DNA from: Actinomycetospora chiangmaiensis DSM 45062
Lineage (GTDB): Bacteria > Actinomycetota > Actinomycetes > Mycobacteriales > Pseudonocardiaceae
Assembly: GCF_000379625.1 (NCBI RefSeq)
Contig: NZ_KB903230.1
Span: forward strand, 1-45,294
Reading direction: 5' to 3'
Length of the DNA stretch: 45,294 nucleotides
Shown: positions 17,182-26,084 of the stretch, piece after piece
Numbering within the stretch: the first letter of the stretch is position 1
Layout of the letters: every line of letters begins with the position of its first letter
Program-made: the position numbers and the translations under genes
The notes under the pieces: model-generated
Told to the model about the DNA's origin: nothing
Seen by the model: the letters and a program-made list of their open reading frames with translations, nothing else
Database searches by the model: none

Positions 17182-18453
17182 TCACCGGTGGGGACGCGCG
17201 TGGCGACCCTGCGGGGACGGCGCGGGGTCCGGGGGGTCGTGCTGAGCGGAATCGGCGTCGTCCTGCGCGGTGCGGCTGTGATGACTGTGCCGGCCTGCTG
17301 CTGGCGCTGCTGGCGTGGGCCACACGGCGTCGGTGTCGGGGACCTCCTGTCGGTTTTCAGGACCTGCAGTCGGCCGCAGGGGGAACACGGTCGCTCTCGC
17401 ACCGCGCGGGCGCGCCTGGGTTGGATCGGGGTGGCGCTGCTGGCTGGCGGCGGTTCCGCGCTGACCGGGCAGTCCCGAAGCGGAGGCGGCGCTGTGCGGC
17501 GGTCGCGGCGTGCTCGACGGGTTAGCCCGGTCCTCGCGTGAGCGGCGGCCGCGCAGGGCCGCCACCCGTTCGGCCAGGTAGTTCGCCCAGTGCGAGGCGC
17601 TGGGGCGCTCTGCCGGGTCGGTGCCCAACGCCAGGTCCAGCAGCGCGCGTCCGGTGTCTTCGAGGAGGGCGGCGGCGCGGGCGGGGTCGCGGGCCACCGA
17701 GGCCTGCGCGCTGGGGCTCAAGGTGCGCAGTACGAACAGCCCGAACTTGTACATGTCGGTGGCCTGGCTGAGGACCGCCCCCTCGGGGGGATCCCAGTCC
17801 GGGGAGTTGAGCTGGCGAACGACTGCACCTCTGCCGCGGACTCGCACCGAGTCGCAGTCGACCAGCAGTACGCTCGCGGCGTCTGCGCGTTGGAACAACA
17901 CGTTCTTGGCGTTGATGTCGCCGAAGACGACGCCGAGGTCGTGCAGAACGGCCAGGGCGGCGGCGAGGTCGCGGCATACCGTCAGCCGGCGCTCGAGCGA
18001 CATCAGCGGCATGCCGACCCGAGCAGCGACGTCCGGGTCGACGAACAGGTTCTGCACCTCGCGGGGTGCCCGTTCAGCCCGCCCGGAGGGCAGCGTGCGC
18101 TCCTGCAGGAACTCTCCCGGGATCAACGGCATCACCACGCCGGCGATGCTGGGCCCGTGATGAACCACCCGCACCGGCCACACCGTGCAGGCGTCGAGAA
18201 CGACCCGGTGCGCGGGCGGGAGCGCGCTGCGCAGCGCGACGATCCCGCTCAACCCGTGGACCGGGGCCTGTCCGGCCTTGTATTCCTTGAACACCAGTGG
18301 GCCGGGCACGTCGGGAAGGGTCAGCTCAGGCAGCGCCACCACGCGGGCCTGCCCGCCGCGACCGAGCTCGGCGCCGCGTTCGCCGAGTTCACCGAGGGAC
18401 ATCTCCGTGGGTGTGCCCCCGCTCGGGCTGTGCGGGGAGAAGGAGCCAGTCAT
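17182..18453 (-). CDS. Atypical protein kinase of a vWA-PP2C-kinase triad
   Basis: 423 residues. Kinase domain at about 20-310: glycine-rich GRGGQA (31-36), ATP lysine K56 in VFKEYK, catalytic loop FGDINAKN (177-184), and a metal-binding DCD (199-201) in place of DFG. The HRD motif is FGD. This GD-x-N-x-x-N / D-x-D-S form is typical of the divergent kinases that accompany TerY-like vWA proteins and PP2C phosphatases. The catalytic residues remain (D179, N184, D199), so activity is plausible. The last ~115 residues are a Pro/Arg/Ser-rich, probably disordered tail. The ATG overlaps the phosphatase TGA (ATGA), showing coupling. Confidence 0.85.
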   Translation of the reverse strand: MTGSFSPHSPSGGTPTEMSLGELGERGAELGRGGQARVVALPELTLPDVPGPLVFKEYKAGQAPVHGLSGIVALRSALPPAHRVVLDACTVWPVRVVHHGPSIAGVVMPLIPGEFLQERTLPSGRAERAPREVQNLFVDPDVAARVGMPLMSLERRLTVCRDLAAALAVLHDLGVVFGDINAKNVLFQRADAASVLLVDCDSVRVRGRGAVVRQLNSPDWDPPEGAVLSQATDMYKFGLFVLRTLSPSAQASVARDPARAAALLEDTGRALLDLALGTDPAERPSASHWANYLAERVAALRGRRSREDRANPSSTPRPPHSAASASGLPGQRGTAASQQRHPDPTQARPRGARATVFPLRPTAGPENRQEVPDTDAVWPTPAAPAAGRHSHHSRTAQDDADSAQHDPPDPAPSPQGRHARPHR

Positions 18454-19538
18454 GGGCCCTCCAGCGGCCAGACCGCGATCGCGGTGCGGTCGTCGTCGTA
18501 GGAACGGCGGGCAAAGTCAATCTGAGCGGCGAACTCCAGCGGCGGGGGCGCGCCTCGCCACTGGGCGGCCAGGAACGCACCGACCTCGCCGGCCCCGTCT
18601 CCAAGTGGGTCGCCGATGCCGTCTGTCATCAGGACCAGAGCCTGCTCCGCGGGAACAACGGTTCGTACGGGTTGCGGCGGGTGGGACGGCAGGACCGGCA
18701 GCGCCGCGGTCGCCGAGTTCGCCAACACCCCGTCGCTCTTCCCGCCGAGCAGCCGGTGCCACCCGTTCCCGCCGAGACGCCAACCTGACGTGTCACCCAC
18801 ACCGCACAGGTGGACTTCCCGCGACCCGTCCGCCGCTGCCTCGACGGCTTCGACGGCCACGATCAGAGTGGCTGCAGCCTCGGCGGCGAGCGTTGCGAGG
18901 TCCGCGCCGGGGTCACGGGCGCACCGTCCGAGTTGCACGCGTGTCTCGGCGGCAACTCGATCGGCTACGCGGGCGAACATCGACGCCCAGTCGATCTCCT
19001 GGGGAGGGCCTGCAGCCAGGAGGATGCACACCTCGAGGGTGGCAGCGAGGCATGCGGTGTCCGCTGCTACGTGGGAGTGCGCCCCCGCCGACACGCCGTC
19101 CGCGACCGCGGCGATCAACCAGCGACGGTCATCACTGAGGCGCACTGCGTACGAGTCCTGCCGCACGGTCCCGTAGTAGCGGTGAGCGAGGCCCCGCACG
19201 CTGGCCGCGCGCACCTCCAAGCCGGCCCGGTCTGCGGGTCCGGTCACAATGTAGCCGTCGACCACGGTGTCCGGTCGGTGCGGGAAACGCAGGTCCGGGC
19301 TTGGGCGGACCTGACCGGCTGCCCGTCCCGCTTCCCCGACCACGTAGCCCGCGTGCAGTGGTCTCGGACCCTGGTGGTCGCGGTCTCGTCCAGCACCTGG
19401 CCCGAGACCCACAGCAGGAGCCGGAGGCGGAGCATGGTTGACGGCCGGATCCCGCGGATCGTCCCCCGCGCAGGTCTCGCCGGAGGCCGCGGGCTGGCCG
19501 AAGAACGCGCGCCCGCGTTTAGCTGCTCGGCCCCTCAC
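18450..19538 (-). CDS. PP2C-family Ser/Thr phosphatase of the triad
   Basis: 362 residues. A Pro/Arg-rich N-terminal extension of ~95 residues precedes a PP2C domain. Motifs with metal ligands are RQDS (126-129), ADG (146-148), MTDG (304-307) and DDDRT (348-352), so the two-metal centre looks complete. The GTG start overlaps the vWA stop (GTGA). This supports it despite the unusual length of the extension, although a later internal start is possible. With the kinase (overlapping downstream) and vWA protein (overlapping upstream) it forms a tightly coupled phosphorylation/dephosphorylation module. It probably reverses phosphorylation by that kinase (inference). Confidence 0.88.
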   Translation of the reverse strand: MRGRAAKRGRAFFGQPAASGETCAGDDPRDPAVNHAPPPAPAVGLGPGAGRDRDHQGPRPLHAGYVVGEAGRAAGQVRPSPDLRFPHRPDTVVDGYIVTGPADRAGLEVRAASVRGLAHRYYGTVRQDSYAVRLSDDRRWLIAAVADGVSAGAHSHVAADTACLAATLEVCILLAAGPPQEIDWASMFARVADRVAAETRVQLGRCARDPGADLATLAAEAAATLIVAVEAVEAAADGSREVHLCGVGDTSGWRLGGNGWHRLLGGKSDGVLANSATAALPVLPSHPPQPVRTVVPAEQALVLMTDGIGDPLGDGAGEVGAFLAAQWRGAPPPLEFAAQIDFARRSYDDDRTAIAVWPLEGP

Positions 19539-20269
19539 ACGAAATCCTCGTCCGCCGCGACGGAATGGATACCCTGTGGCAGGTCAGAATCGGGCGGCAA
19601 CACAATGCCCGATCCTCCGCCGGCCAGGCTACCGCCCGAGGCCAACACACTTGAGATGAGGATTTCCGCGATCGCCTTGATCGCGACGGCCGGGTCCTGA
19701 CCCTCATCGGCGAGGAACATCCGCATCGGCTTGGACCCGGTGACGGGGTGGATCAAGGTCTGCAGGGTACGCGGATTGGCCTGATCGATCCCAAAAGGGA
19801 TGACGTTCGGGTACAGCGCGAAACCTTGACCCGTCGTCCGGTCGTAGTGCGTCAGCGCTGCGAACTCCGAGCGCCATCCTCGCTCAGGGTCGGTAGGGTC
19901 ACCGTCGCTGATGAAGAACACCGCCGGGCGGTGCACGGAGAAGCCGTCTGCCTTGAGCTGGGCGACGTCGTAGGCGATGGCCTGCCTCAGCATCCTGAAA
20001 GCTGCACCGTAGGAGGTGCCGCCACGCGGTGCCAGCCCCGGAAGGACCAGGTGTGGGTCGAGCGGGTCGCACAGCGGCAACCGCACCTGAGCGTCATCAG
20101 AGAAGTCGATCAACCCGAAGCGCACTTTGTCGGAGATGATCGGGTTCTGCGCCAGGGTGTCGACGATCGCGGGCAGGATGTTGTTGGCCCGCTCCAGCTT
20201 CGGCCCGTCCATCGAGTACGACACGTCGATGACCAGGTAGAACGGCAGTAATTTGCCGTGCTCAGACAT
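19535..20269 (-). CDS. vWA-domain (TerY-like) protein of the triad
   Basis: 244 residues, essentially one von Willebrand A domain with a complete metal-ion-dependent adhesion site: D15-V-S17-Y-S19, T85 in GGTSYG, and D122 in SDGDPTD. No signal peptide or membrane helix is present, so it is cytosolic. In TerY-P-type triads the vWA protein is thought to bind partner proteins and serve as scaffold or kinase substrate. After residue 205 there is a Gly/Ser-rich tail. The ATG is preceded by a G-run (GGGGGG) six bases upstream. It is the first of three overlapping genes. Upstream lies a 93-bp gap after the zinc-ribbon membrane protein. Confidence 0.88.
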   Translation of the reverse strand: MSEHGKLLPFYLVIDVSYSMDGPKLERANNILPAIVDTLAQNPIISDKVRFGLIDFSDDAQVRLPLCDPLDPHLVLPGLAPRGGTSYGAAFRMLRQAIAYDVAQLKADGFSVHRPAVFFISDGDPTDPERGWRSEFAALTHYDRTTGQGFALYPNVIPFGIDQANPRTLQTLIHPVTGSKPMRMFLADEGQDPAVAIKAIAEILISSVLASGGSLAGGGSGIVLPPDSDLPQGIHSVAADEDFV

Positions 20270-20362
20270 GGTGAACCCCCCGAGGTGTCGACCCGCTGAC
20301 CCCAGGGTCTAACGGCCCGCGGGACTATACGTTTCGCTCTAACACGCGACCCGCTCGCGGGG

Positions 20363-21220
20363 TCACGCGCGCGGCTTGCTCGACCCTCGCGGACCAGCCG
20401 TGTGCGAGAGCTTGACCGCGAAGCAGTCGTCGGGTCCGATCCCCTGCTGGTCGCACCAGTTGTTGGCGGCGTCCGCGGAGGCGAACGGCTGCTCCACGAC
20501 CGTCACCCAGAAGTCGCGGCCCGTGAACATCGACCAGTCGTTGGAGGTCACCAGACGCGCGGTTGAGTACCGGGCACGCAGCGCTTCGTGATCGGCCAGG
20601 ATCGCCGAGTAATCGTAGCTAGTGCCGTTGACGACCATGCCGTTGCGCTTCGAGGAAAGCTGCGGCACCCATTGCCCAACCAGCATTGAGACATCCAGGC
20701 TGTCTGAGGACAACAGCGACGTCAGCTGGTCGTACGCTCCCGGCTCAGACCCGGCAGCAGAGGAGACCGACGAGCCGGAACCAACCCCGCCCGCGCCAGC
20801 CGTGGACGTCGCGGAAGCCGCGGCCGCCGTGCCGGCCGAGCCGTTCGCGAGCGAGGTAGGCGCGCTCGACGCCGCCGGCGAGGCCGCGGCAACCGCTGGC
20901 GCCGACGCGCGGGCAGCAACGAAAGCCATCAAGACCAAGGCCGCGATCACCGACGCAGACGCGAGCCACACAACCCACGTGCTCCGCGGGCGGAGCGAGC
21001 CGGTAGCCGCGGGCATCCTCAACGGGGCGGCAGCTATCGGGCGTGCGAGCGCGGGCCGCGAGAGGGTCGCGATGGTTGTTCCAGAGCCAAGGGCTGGTTG
21101 GGCAGCGCTAACGAGCGGCGCTTCCGGTCGCGCCCGCCGCGAGACCGCTGAGGCCCCGCACCCGACGCAGAAGGTCACGGCAGGCACCAGAGGCGCCCCA
21201 CACTGACAGAGCTGGTTCAT
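20363..21220 (-). CDS. Zinc-ribbon single-pass protein with SPOR-like outer domain
   Basis: 285 residues. The N-terminal zinc ribbon is CQCG...FCVGCG (5-21). A basic, Pro/Ala-rich cytosolic segment, one membrane helix (VVWLASASVIAALVLMAFVA, about 83-102) and a long Ala/Ser/Gly linker follow. The outer domain from ~165 ends with SMFTGRDFWVTVVEQPF, ASADAANNWCDQQG and DDCFAVKLS. This pattern is like that of small domains which follow kinases in actinobacteria and that resemble SPOR peptidoglycan-binding modules; two cysteines may pair. It has the same architecture as the 15271-15912 protein. It heads the minus-strand triad cluster and diverges from the 21424 gene. Inferred role: wall-facing sensor feeding the triad. 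Confidence 0.78.
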   Translation of the reverse strand: MNQLCQCGAPLVPAVTFCVGCGASAVSRRARPEAPLVSAAQPALGSGTTIATLSRPALARPIAAAPLRMPAATGSLRPRSTWVVWLASASVIAALVLMAFVAARASAPAVAAASPAASSAPTSLANGSAGTAAAASATSTAGAGGVGSGSSVSSAAGSEPGAYDQLTSLLSSDSLDVSMLVGQWVPQLSSKRNGMVVNGTSYDYSAILADHEALRARYSTARLVTSNDWSMFTGRDFWVTVVEQPFASADAANNWCDQQGIGPDDCFAVKLSHTAGPRGSSKPRA

Positions 21221-21423
21221 CGCGCAGTCCCCCGACTTCCCCGATTCCAGCCACCTCGGCCGGACAGCGAGTTCATCGTCGGCGCGGCCCGCCCGTTAGC
21301 GTCGCGTCGCTGTGGCCTGCCGAACACCGGGCAACTGCGACCCGCGGTAACGCCGTGTGCGTGTGTTGCGAGGTAGGTGGCGACGGCACGACGCTCAGGT
21401 GAAGGACGATCGGGGGATCACAG

Positions 21424-22128
21424 ATGAGCACGCAGACGGGTTGGAGACGCGACCCTGACACCGGGATGTGGACGGCGAATGCCACCCCAGTGCAGCCCGC
21501 CAGTTACGCCGTCGGCCCGTCGGTCGCCGCGCCGCCGTCTACCCCAGCATCGGCGAGCGTCCGGCCTCAGATCGGCAGGACCATGTTCACCGGGGAGGAC
21601 GGTTCTCCGGCTGCCGACCTGCACGCCGGGGCGTCCACCCCGGCCGCCAACGTGGCCCAGCCGAAAACCCCCTGGCCCTGGATCATCCTGGCCATCTCGG
21701 CCGTCGCCGTGCTCCTGATCGGCATCCTCATCAGCACCAACAGGACCGCGGCTGACAGCTCCGGATCGACCTCATCCTCGATCGTCGTGACCGGTACCTT
21801 CCGGCACAGCGACGCGAGTTCCCCCATGACGCCGGGGGCCGACTGCCATGTCGGCCAGAAGTACCAGGCAGGGAGCTCAGTCACGGTCAGCGACGCCTCC
21901 GGCACGCTGCTGGGTTACGGAGTGTTGAGCAGCGGAACTGCAGTGATCAACGCCGGCTCGATGTACGGCTCCGAGGGCTACGCCACCGACTGTAATTTTA
22001 CCTTCACCGTCTCCGACGTCCCTGCCGGCAAGAGTGGGTACCGCCTGACCGTTGCAGGCCAGCCCAACACCCTGATCTATAGTGAACAGGAGATGCGAAA
22101 CGGGCCGGGCATAGCCTCCGGAAGCTAA
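21424..22128 (+). CDS. Single-pass exported protein with DUF2510-like start
   Basis: 234 residues. The N-terminus GWRRDPDTGMWTANATP resembles the short W-x-x-D-P...W motif (DUF2510-like) found at the front of many actinobacterial membrane proteins. A Pro/Ala-rich cytosolic stretch, one membrane helix (PWIILAISAVAVLLIGILI, about 82-100) and an outer beta-rich domain follow (about 118-225). That domain has two cysteines (ADCHVGQKY and TDCNFTF) and the ending YRLTVAGQPNTLIYSEQEM. No enzyme motif is seen. The ATG follows GGGGA by six bases. It diverges from the triad cluster over a 203-bp region and is probably a partner in the same envelope-linked signalling. Confidence 0.75.
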   Translation: MSTQTGWRRDPDTGMWTANATPVQPASYAVGPSVAAPPSTPASASVRPQIGRTMFTGEDGSPAADLHAGASTPAANVAQPKTPWPWIILAISAVAVLLIGILISTNRTAADSSGSTSSSIVVTGTFRHSDASSPMTPGADCHVGQKYQAGSSVTVSDASGTLLGYGVLSSGTAVINAGSMYGSEGYATDCNFTFTVSDVPAGKSGYRLTVAGQPNTLIYSEQEMRNGPGIASGS

Positions 22129-22250
22129 CCGCTCGAACGCTCGAAGAAGGCGTCCACTGAGAACGCGGTGGACGTCGGCCGGCGAGTAGCGCATCTCGAC
22201 AGACGCCAAAACGTCCCACGAAAGTCTGCTCGACGCTCGAGCGCGTTGTA

Positions 22251-22275
22251 CCCGCGATAACTCCATTATCGCGGG
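22251..22275. terminator. Strong stem-loop, probable terminator
   Basis: Perfect ten-base arms CCCGCGATAA and TTATCGCGGG around a five-base loop (CTCCA), 123 bp after the stop of the 21424 gene. No U-tract follows, as is common for actinobacterial terminators. The AT-containing symmetry would also suit a protein-binding operator. Confidence 0.6.
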
Positions 22276-22363
22276 CCTCCGACGAGGACAGCCCGTCGCG
22301 ACAGTTCGACGGCGGGACCGCGAGTCGGACGGGAGCCCTGGAGATCGAGCACGTCCGAGCGTT

Positions 22364-22620
22364 TCATCGCGCGCCGAGCTCGCTCGACATCGTGGCGGTG
22401 ATCGAGAGGAGAGCGCCGACGACCCGGTCGATCTCCGCGCCGGTGGCGGTCCGAGCGGGGAGCGCGACGGCGACCGCGAGCGGCAGCGACTCGCCGGCTG
22501 TGAACACGGGCGCGGCGACGGAGGTGACGCCGGGGATTACGCCGCCGGAGGTCAGGGCGTACCCACGGTCCTGGACCTCCTCGCCGATCCGCCCCCGACG
22601 TCCGCGAGGGTGGACGCGTT
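22364..22620 (-). pseudogene. IclR-family regulator, C-terminal fragment
   Basis: The minus-strand frame ending at TGA 22364-22366 reads EEVQDRGYALTSGGVIPGV, TSVAAPVFTAGESLPLAVAV and ALLSITATMSSELGAR. This is the end of the IclR effector-binding domain (RGYAxxxxE..PGVxxVAAPV). The helix-turn-helix half is missing. Just upstream lies the truncated end of an unrelated gene, so this marks a deletion or recombination joint near 22620. Confidence 0.75.
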
Positions 22621-22624
22621 CCAG

Positions 22625-22975
22625 CTAGGGGGCCGGGCCGGTCGCGATGCGGTCCCCACCGTGGGGCCGGACAGTATGCGCGCCGGGTTCTCGGGCGGTG
22701 ACCAGGGCGAGGAGGACCTCGGCCCGCCGTACCAGGGCGCGGCACTGCTCGGTGTCCAGACCATCCCGCTCCGCGCGTTCGGCCAACGCCCAGTACAGCG
22801 TGAAGTAGCGCGCGTACTGCGTCAGCGTCGACAGGCCGGGCACGAGGGTCGACACCATCGCGAGTACCGGGGCCTCCACCCCCAACGGGTAGCGGCCCTC
22901 GCGTTGGTCGAGCCCCTGGCACGCCCACGCCGGCCCCTCGACCGTCGTGGCTCTGTCGATCCCCCCGGAAAGCAC
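22625..22975 (-). pseudogene. N-terminal fragment of an unrecognised protein
   Basis: The frame from GTG 22975 reads VLSGGIDRATTVEGPAW, ACQGLDQREGRYPLGVEAPV and RYFTLYWALAERAERDGLD and looks like authentic protein. It stops at a TAG next to the IclR fragment. The segment with RYFTLYWALAE followed by CRALVRRAEVLLA looks like the beginning of a larger helical protein. I do not know the family. It overlaps nothing else and lies head to head with the AddB-like gene. Confidence 0.45.
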
Positions 22976-23123
22976 GCCGCGGACCGTATCGTCCGGCCAC
23001 CACGGCTCGGTGCCGCCGTCCGCGGGGGATCTCCTCACGCGTCCGCCCGGCGCTCGCGGGCCCACCGACCCGCCCGGATCTCCCAAACAGATGGGTCCTA
23101 GCCTGCGTGGCCGGGGGGATGGC

Positions 23124-26084
23124 ATGTCCGATCGCATGACCCAGCTCGGCTCCGCGGCGTACCGCACGTTGGTGAGCTTGGTGCGCGAGTTGAAGGCGGA
23201 CGACGCGCTGCGGCTGATTACGGTGCTCGTCCCGTCCGAGCACGTCGGGGTCGTGGCCCGGCGCGCTCTGGCCCACGGGGACGGCCGGCCCGGGGTCGCC
23301 GCGGTGCAGGTCCTGACCCTGCGTCGGCTGGCGGAGTCGCTGGCCGCGGCGGATCTGGTTGCCCAGGGACGCCGCCCGCTGACCACCACCGCTCTCGCGG
23401 GTGCGGTGCGGGATGTCCTCGGCGAGCACGAGGGCCTGTTCGCCTCGGTCGCAGGGCAGATCGGGACGGTCCGCGCCGTGGCCGAGGCACACCGCGCGCT
23501 CCGCGCCGTTCCGAACCCGGAGCAAGCCGTCGTGGGTGTCCGCGTCGCGGAGGAGACGGTGCGTCTGCACCGCGACCTGACGGCCCGCACCGCCGCGACG
23601 AGCTACGACGAGGTTGATCTGCTGCGTGCGGCCCGCGACCATGGCGCCGCCATCGACGGGCCGGTCGTGGCGTTCCTGCTCCACGACCTCGACCCCGACG
23701 AGCAGGCGCTGCTCGACGCCCTTGCCGATCGCCACGACATCCGCGGGATCGACACCACCGCCGACCCCGCCGGTGCGCCGAGAGCGAGCCGGGTGCTGCA
23801 CGCCTCCGATCCCGACGACGAGGTCCGGGCGGCGGTCCGCGAGGTGATGACGGCCCTGCGCGACGACGTGCCCGGGCATCGCATCGCCGTGCTGTACGGG
23901 TCCGCCGATCCCTATGCCCGCCTCGTCCACGAGCACCTCCACCAGGCGGGCGTCATGTTCTTCGGCCGCGGGATCCGCTCGACGCTGGACCACCCGCTGG
24001 GCCGCGGGATGCTGCGGATGCTGGAGCTCCCGGCCCACGGGTTCCGCCGCAACGAGGTCCTCGCCTGGGTTGTCGACGCCCCGGTCCGCCACGACGGGCG
24101 GCGGGCGCCGTCCTCACGCTGGGAGCGGGTGTCCCGCGCCGCGGGCGTGGTGAGCGCCGAGCACTGGGACCGGCTCCGCGCCTACGCCGACCAGCGCGCC
24201 GAACGCGACCGCGCCGCCGCCGACGCCGCCCGCGGCCTCGCCGACTTCGTCGACGACCTCCGCACCCGCTTCGACGCCCTCACCAGCGCCACCTCGTGGG
24301 CGGAGGTGGCGGCGGCTGCCTGGGGATTGTGGGAGGTGTTCCTGGCCCCGCCGGAGGACGACGGTCTGGCCCCGGAAGATGAACGAGCGCTCGGGCGGGT
24401 GAGCGCGGCTCTCGACGGGCTGGCCCGTCTGCCCGGTCAAGGGGATCTGCGGTCGCTGCGGGAGCTGCTCGAGCTGCAGCTGGCCGACGCCCCGGACCGG
24501 GTAGGCAAGATCGGGGCCGGGGTCCACGTCGGGTCGATCGCCGACGGCTACGGCGCCGTCGTCGAGCGTGTGATCGTCATGGGCGCCGCAGAGGGCATGC
24601 TGCCGACCCGGCCCGCGGACGACCCGCTGCTGCCCGACCGGGTCCGGGCCCGCACGGGCGGGGTGCTGGCGACGACCACCGAGCGGGTCGCCCGGCAGCG
24701 CCGCGACTTTCACGCCGCCCTCGCCGCCGCCCCACCGGGCGGCCGGACCGTGTCGTTCCCGCGCGGGGACCTGCGCGGCGGCGGGGAACGGGTGCCGTCA
24801 CGGTGGCTGCTGCCCTCCCTGCAGGAACTCGCCGGGAACGACGACCTGGTCCTGACCGACTGGGCGCAGGCGTCCGGGTTGGTGGAGGTGGCGTCCTACA
24901 GCGGGGCGGTGCTCACCGCCGAGCCCGCGACCGAGCAGGAGTGGCGCCAGCGCGCGGCCGCCGCCGGGCAACCCGCGGGCGACCTCACCGGCACCTTGCG
25001 GCGGCTGCGGGCCGGGCGCCGCTCCCCCGAGTTCACCGCGTTCGCCGGGAACCTGCACGGCGCGGTCCTGCCGTATCCCACCGCGGGGGCGCCGATCTCG
25101 GCCTCCGCGCTGGAGGCGTGGGCGCGCTGCCCCTGGGCGTACTTCGTGCGGCACCTGCTGGGCGCCCGAGCGGTGGAGCAGCCTGAGGACGTCGTGCGGG
25201 TCTCGCCGTTGGTCCGCGGCAACCTGGTTCACCGGGCGTTGGAGGGCCTGGTGGACCAGGCCCGCGCCGAGGGGTGGGCCCCTGGGCCCCATCAGCCCTG
25301 GCCCGTCCAGTCGTGGGAGGTCCTCGAGGCGCACGCCCGGGACGCGTTCAAGGAAGCGGAGGCCGATGGGCTCACCGGGTTCCGGCTGCTGTGGGACGAG
25401 GACAGTGCCGCGCTGCTCGCCGACCTGCGCCAGTGGCTCGTCCGGGATGACGAGCGCCGCGCCCGGCTGGGTGGGCTCACTCCGCTCGAGGAGGAATGGG
25501 CCTTCGGCGGCCCGGACCAGCCGGCGGTGTCGCTCGAGCTCGGCGACGGCCGCCGGCTGCACCTGCGCGGCAGCGTCGACCGGATCGACACCGACCCCGA
25601 CGGGCGTCTCCTGGTGACCGACTACAAGACCGGCCGCCGCCCCACCCGCGCGGAGGCGCAGCCGTGGGACGGCGGTCGGCGCCTCCAGCTCCCGCTCTAC
25701 GCCCTCGCCGCCGCGACTCACTTCGGGCACCGCGACGGGGAGCCGCTGCGGGCGGCCTACTGGTACACCTCGCGCCGGGAGGGGTTCCGCGACGTCGTCG
25801 AGACCATCGACGACGCGGCGCGCCGCTCGGCCACTGACACCGTCCGCGCCGTCGTCGACGGCATCGTCCACGGCGTCTTCCCCGCCCGCCCCACCGCCGA
25901 AGGCACCTACTACCAGGGGAAGAAGACCTCCCGGATCTCGTGCGCGGCGTGCGACCCCGACGGGCTCGGCGAGCTGATCCACCCCTCCTGGGAGCAGCTC
26001 GCGGACAGCGGCGATCTGCTCGCCCTACCCGAGGTCCACGCCCTGCTCTTCCCCAACCCGCCCCAGCCGGGAGGCACGGCGTGA
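23124..26084 (+). CDS. AddB-like PD-(D/E)XK nuclease subunit
   Basis: 986 residues. The N-terminal two thirds resemble an inactivated helicase scaffold, as in AddB: no Walker A motif, but VLVPSEHVGVVARR and IAVLYGSADPYARLVHEHL are present. The C-terminal PD-(D/E)XK (RecB-type) nuclease has GSVDRID (D819) and VTDYKTG (D833, K835). Fe-S-type cysteines flank it: C669 in ARCPWAYF, then C940 and C943 in SCAACD. AddB proteins usually have four cysteines and I find only three at the expected places. The ATG at 23124 follows a G-run. Upstream in-frame starts would add an Arg/Pro-rich leader. It overlaps the next gene by GTGA. Role: double-strand-end processing with the partner helicase-nuclease. Confidence 0.85.
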   Translation: MSDRMTQLGSAAYRTLVSLVRELKADDALRLITVLVPSEHVGVVARRALAHGDGRPGVAAVQVLTLRRLAESLAAADLVAQGRRPLTTTALAGAVRDVLGEHEGLFASVAGQIGTVRAVAEAHRALRAVPNPEQAVVGVRVAEETVRLHRDLTARTAATSYDEVDLLRAARDHGAAIDGPVVAFLLHDLDPDEQALLDALADRHDIRGIDTTADPAGAPRASRVLHASDPDDEVRAAVREVMTALRDDVPGHRIAVLYGSADPYARLVHEHLHQAGVMFFGRGIRSTLDHPLGRGMLRMLELPAHGFRRNEVLAWVVDAPVRHDGRRAPSSRWERVSRAAGVVSAEHWDRLRAYADQRAERDRAAADAARGLADFVDDLRTRFDALTSATSWAEVAAAAWGLWEVFLAPPEDDGLAPEDERALGRVSAALDGLARLPGQGDLRSLRELLELQLADAPDRVGKIGAGVHVGSIADGYGAVVERVIVMGAAEGMLPTRPADDPLLPDRVRARTGGVLATTTERVARQRRDFHAALAAAPPGGRTVSFPRGDLRGGGERVPSRWLLPSLQELAGNDDLVLTDWAQASGLVEVASYSGAVLTAEPATEQEWRQRAAAAGQPAGDLTGTLRRLRAGRRSPEFTAFAGNLHGAVLPYPTAGAPISASALEAWARCPWAYFVRHLLGARAVEQPEDVVRVSPLVRGNLVHRALEGLVDQARAEGWAPGPHQPWPVQSWEVLEAHARDAFKEAEADGLTGFRLLWDEDSAALLADLRQWLVRDDERRARLGGLTPLEEEWAFGGPDQPAVSLELGDGRRLHLRGSVDRIDTDPDGRLLVTDYKTGRRPTRAEAQPWDGGRRLQLPLYALAAATHFGHRDGEPLRAAYWYTSRREGFRDVVETIDDAARRSATDTVRAVVDGIVHGVFPARPTAEGTYYQGKKTSRISCAACDPDGLGELIHPSWEQLADSGDLLALPEVHALLFPNPPQPGGTA

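Noticed and set aside
20346..20364. GACCC/GGGTC hairpin as terminator of the 20363 gene
   Set aside because: The arm overlaps the stop codon and is only five base pairs; not convincing.
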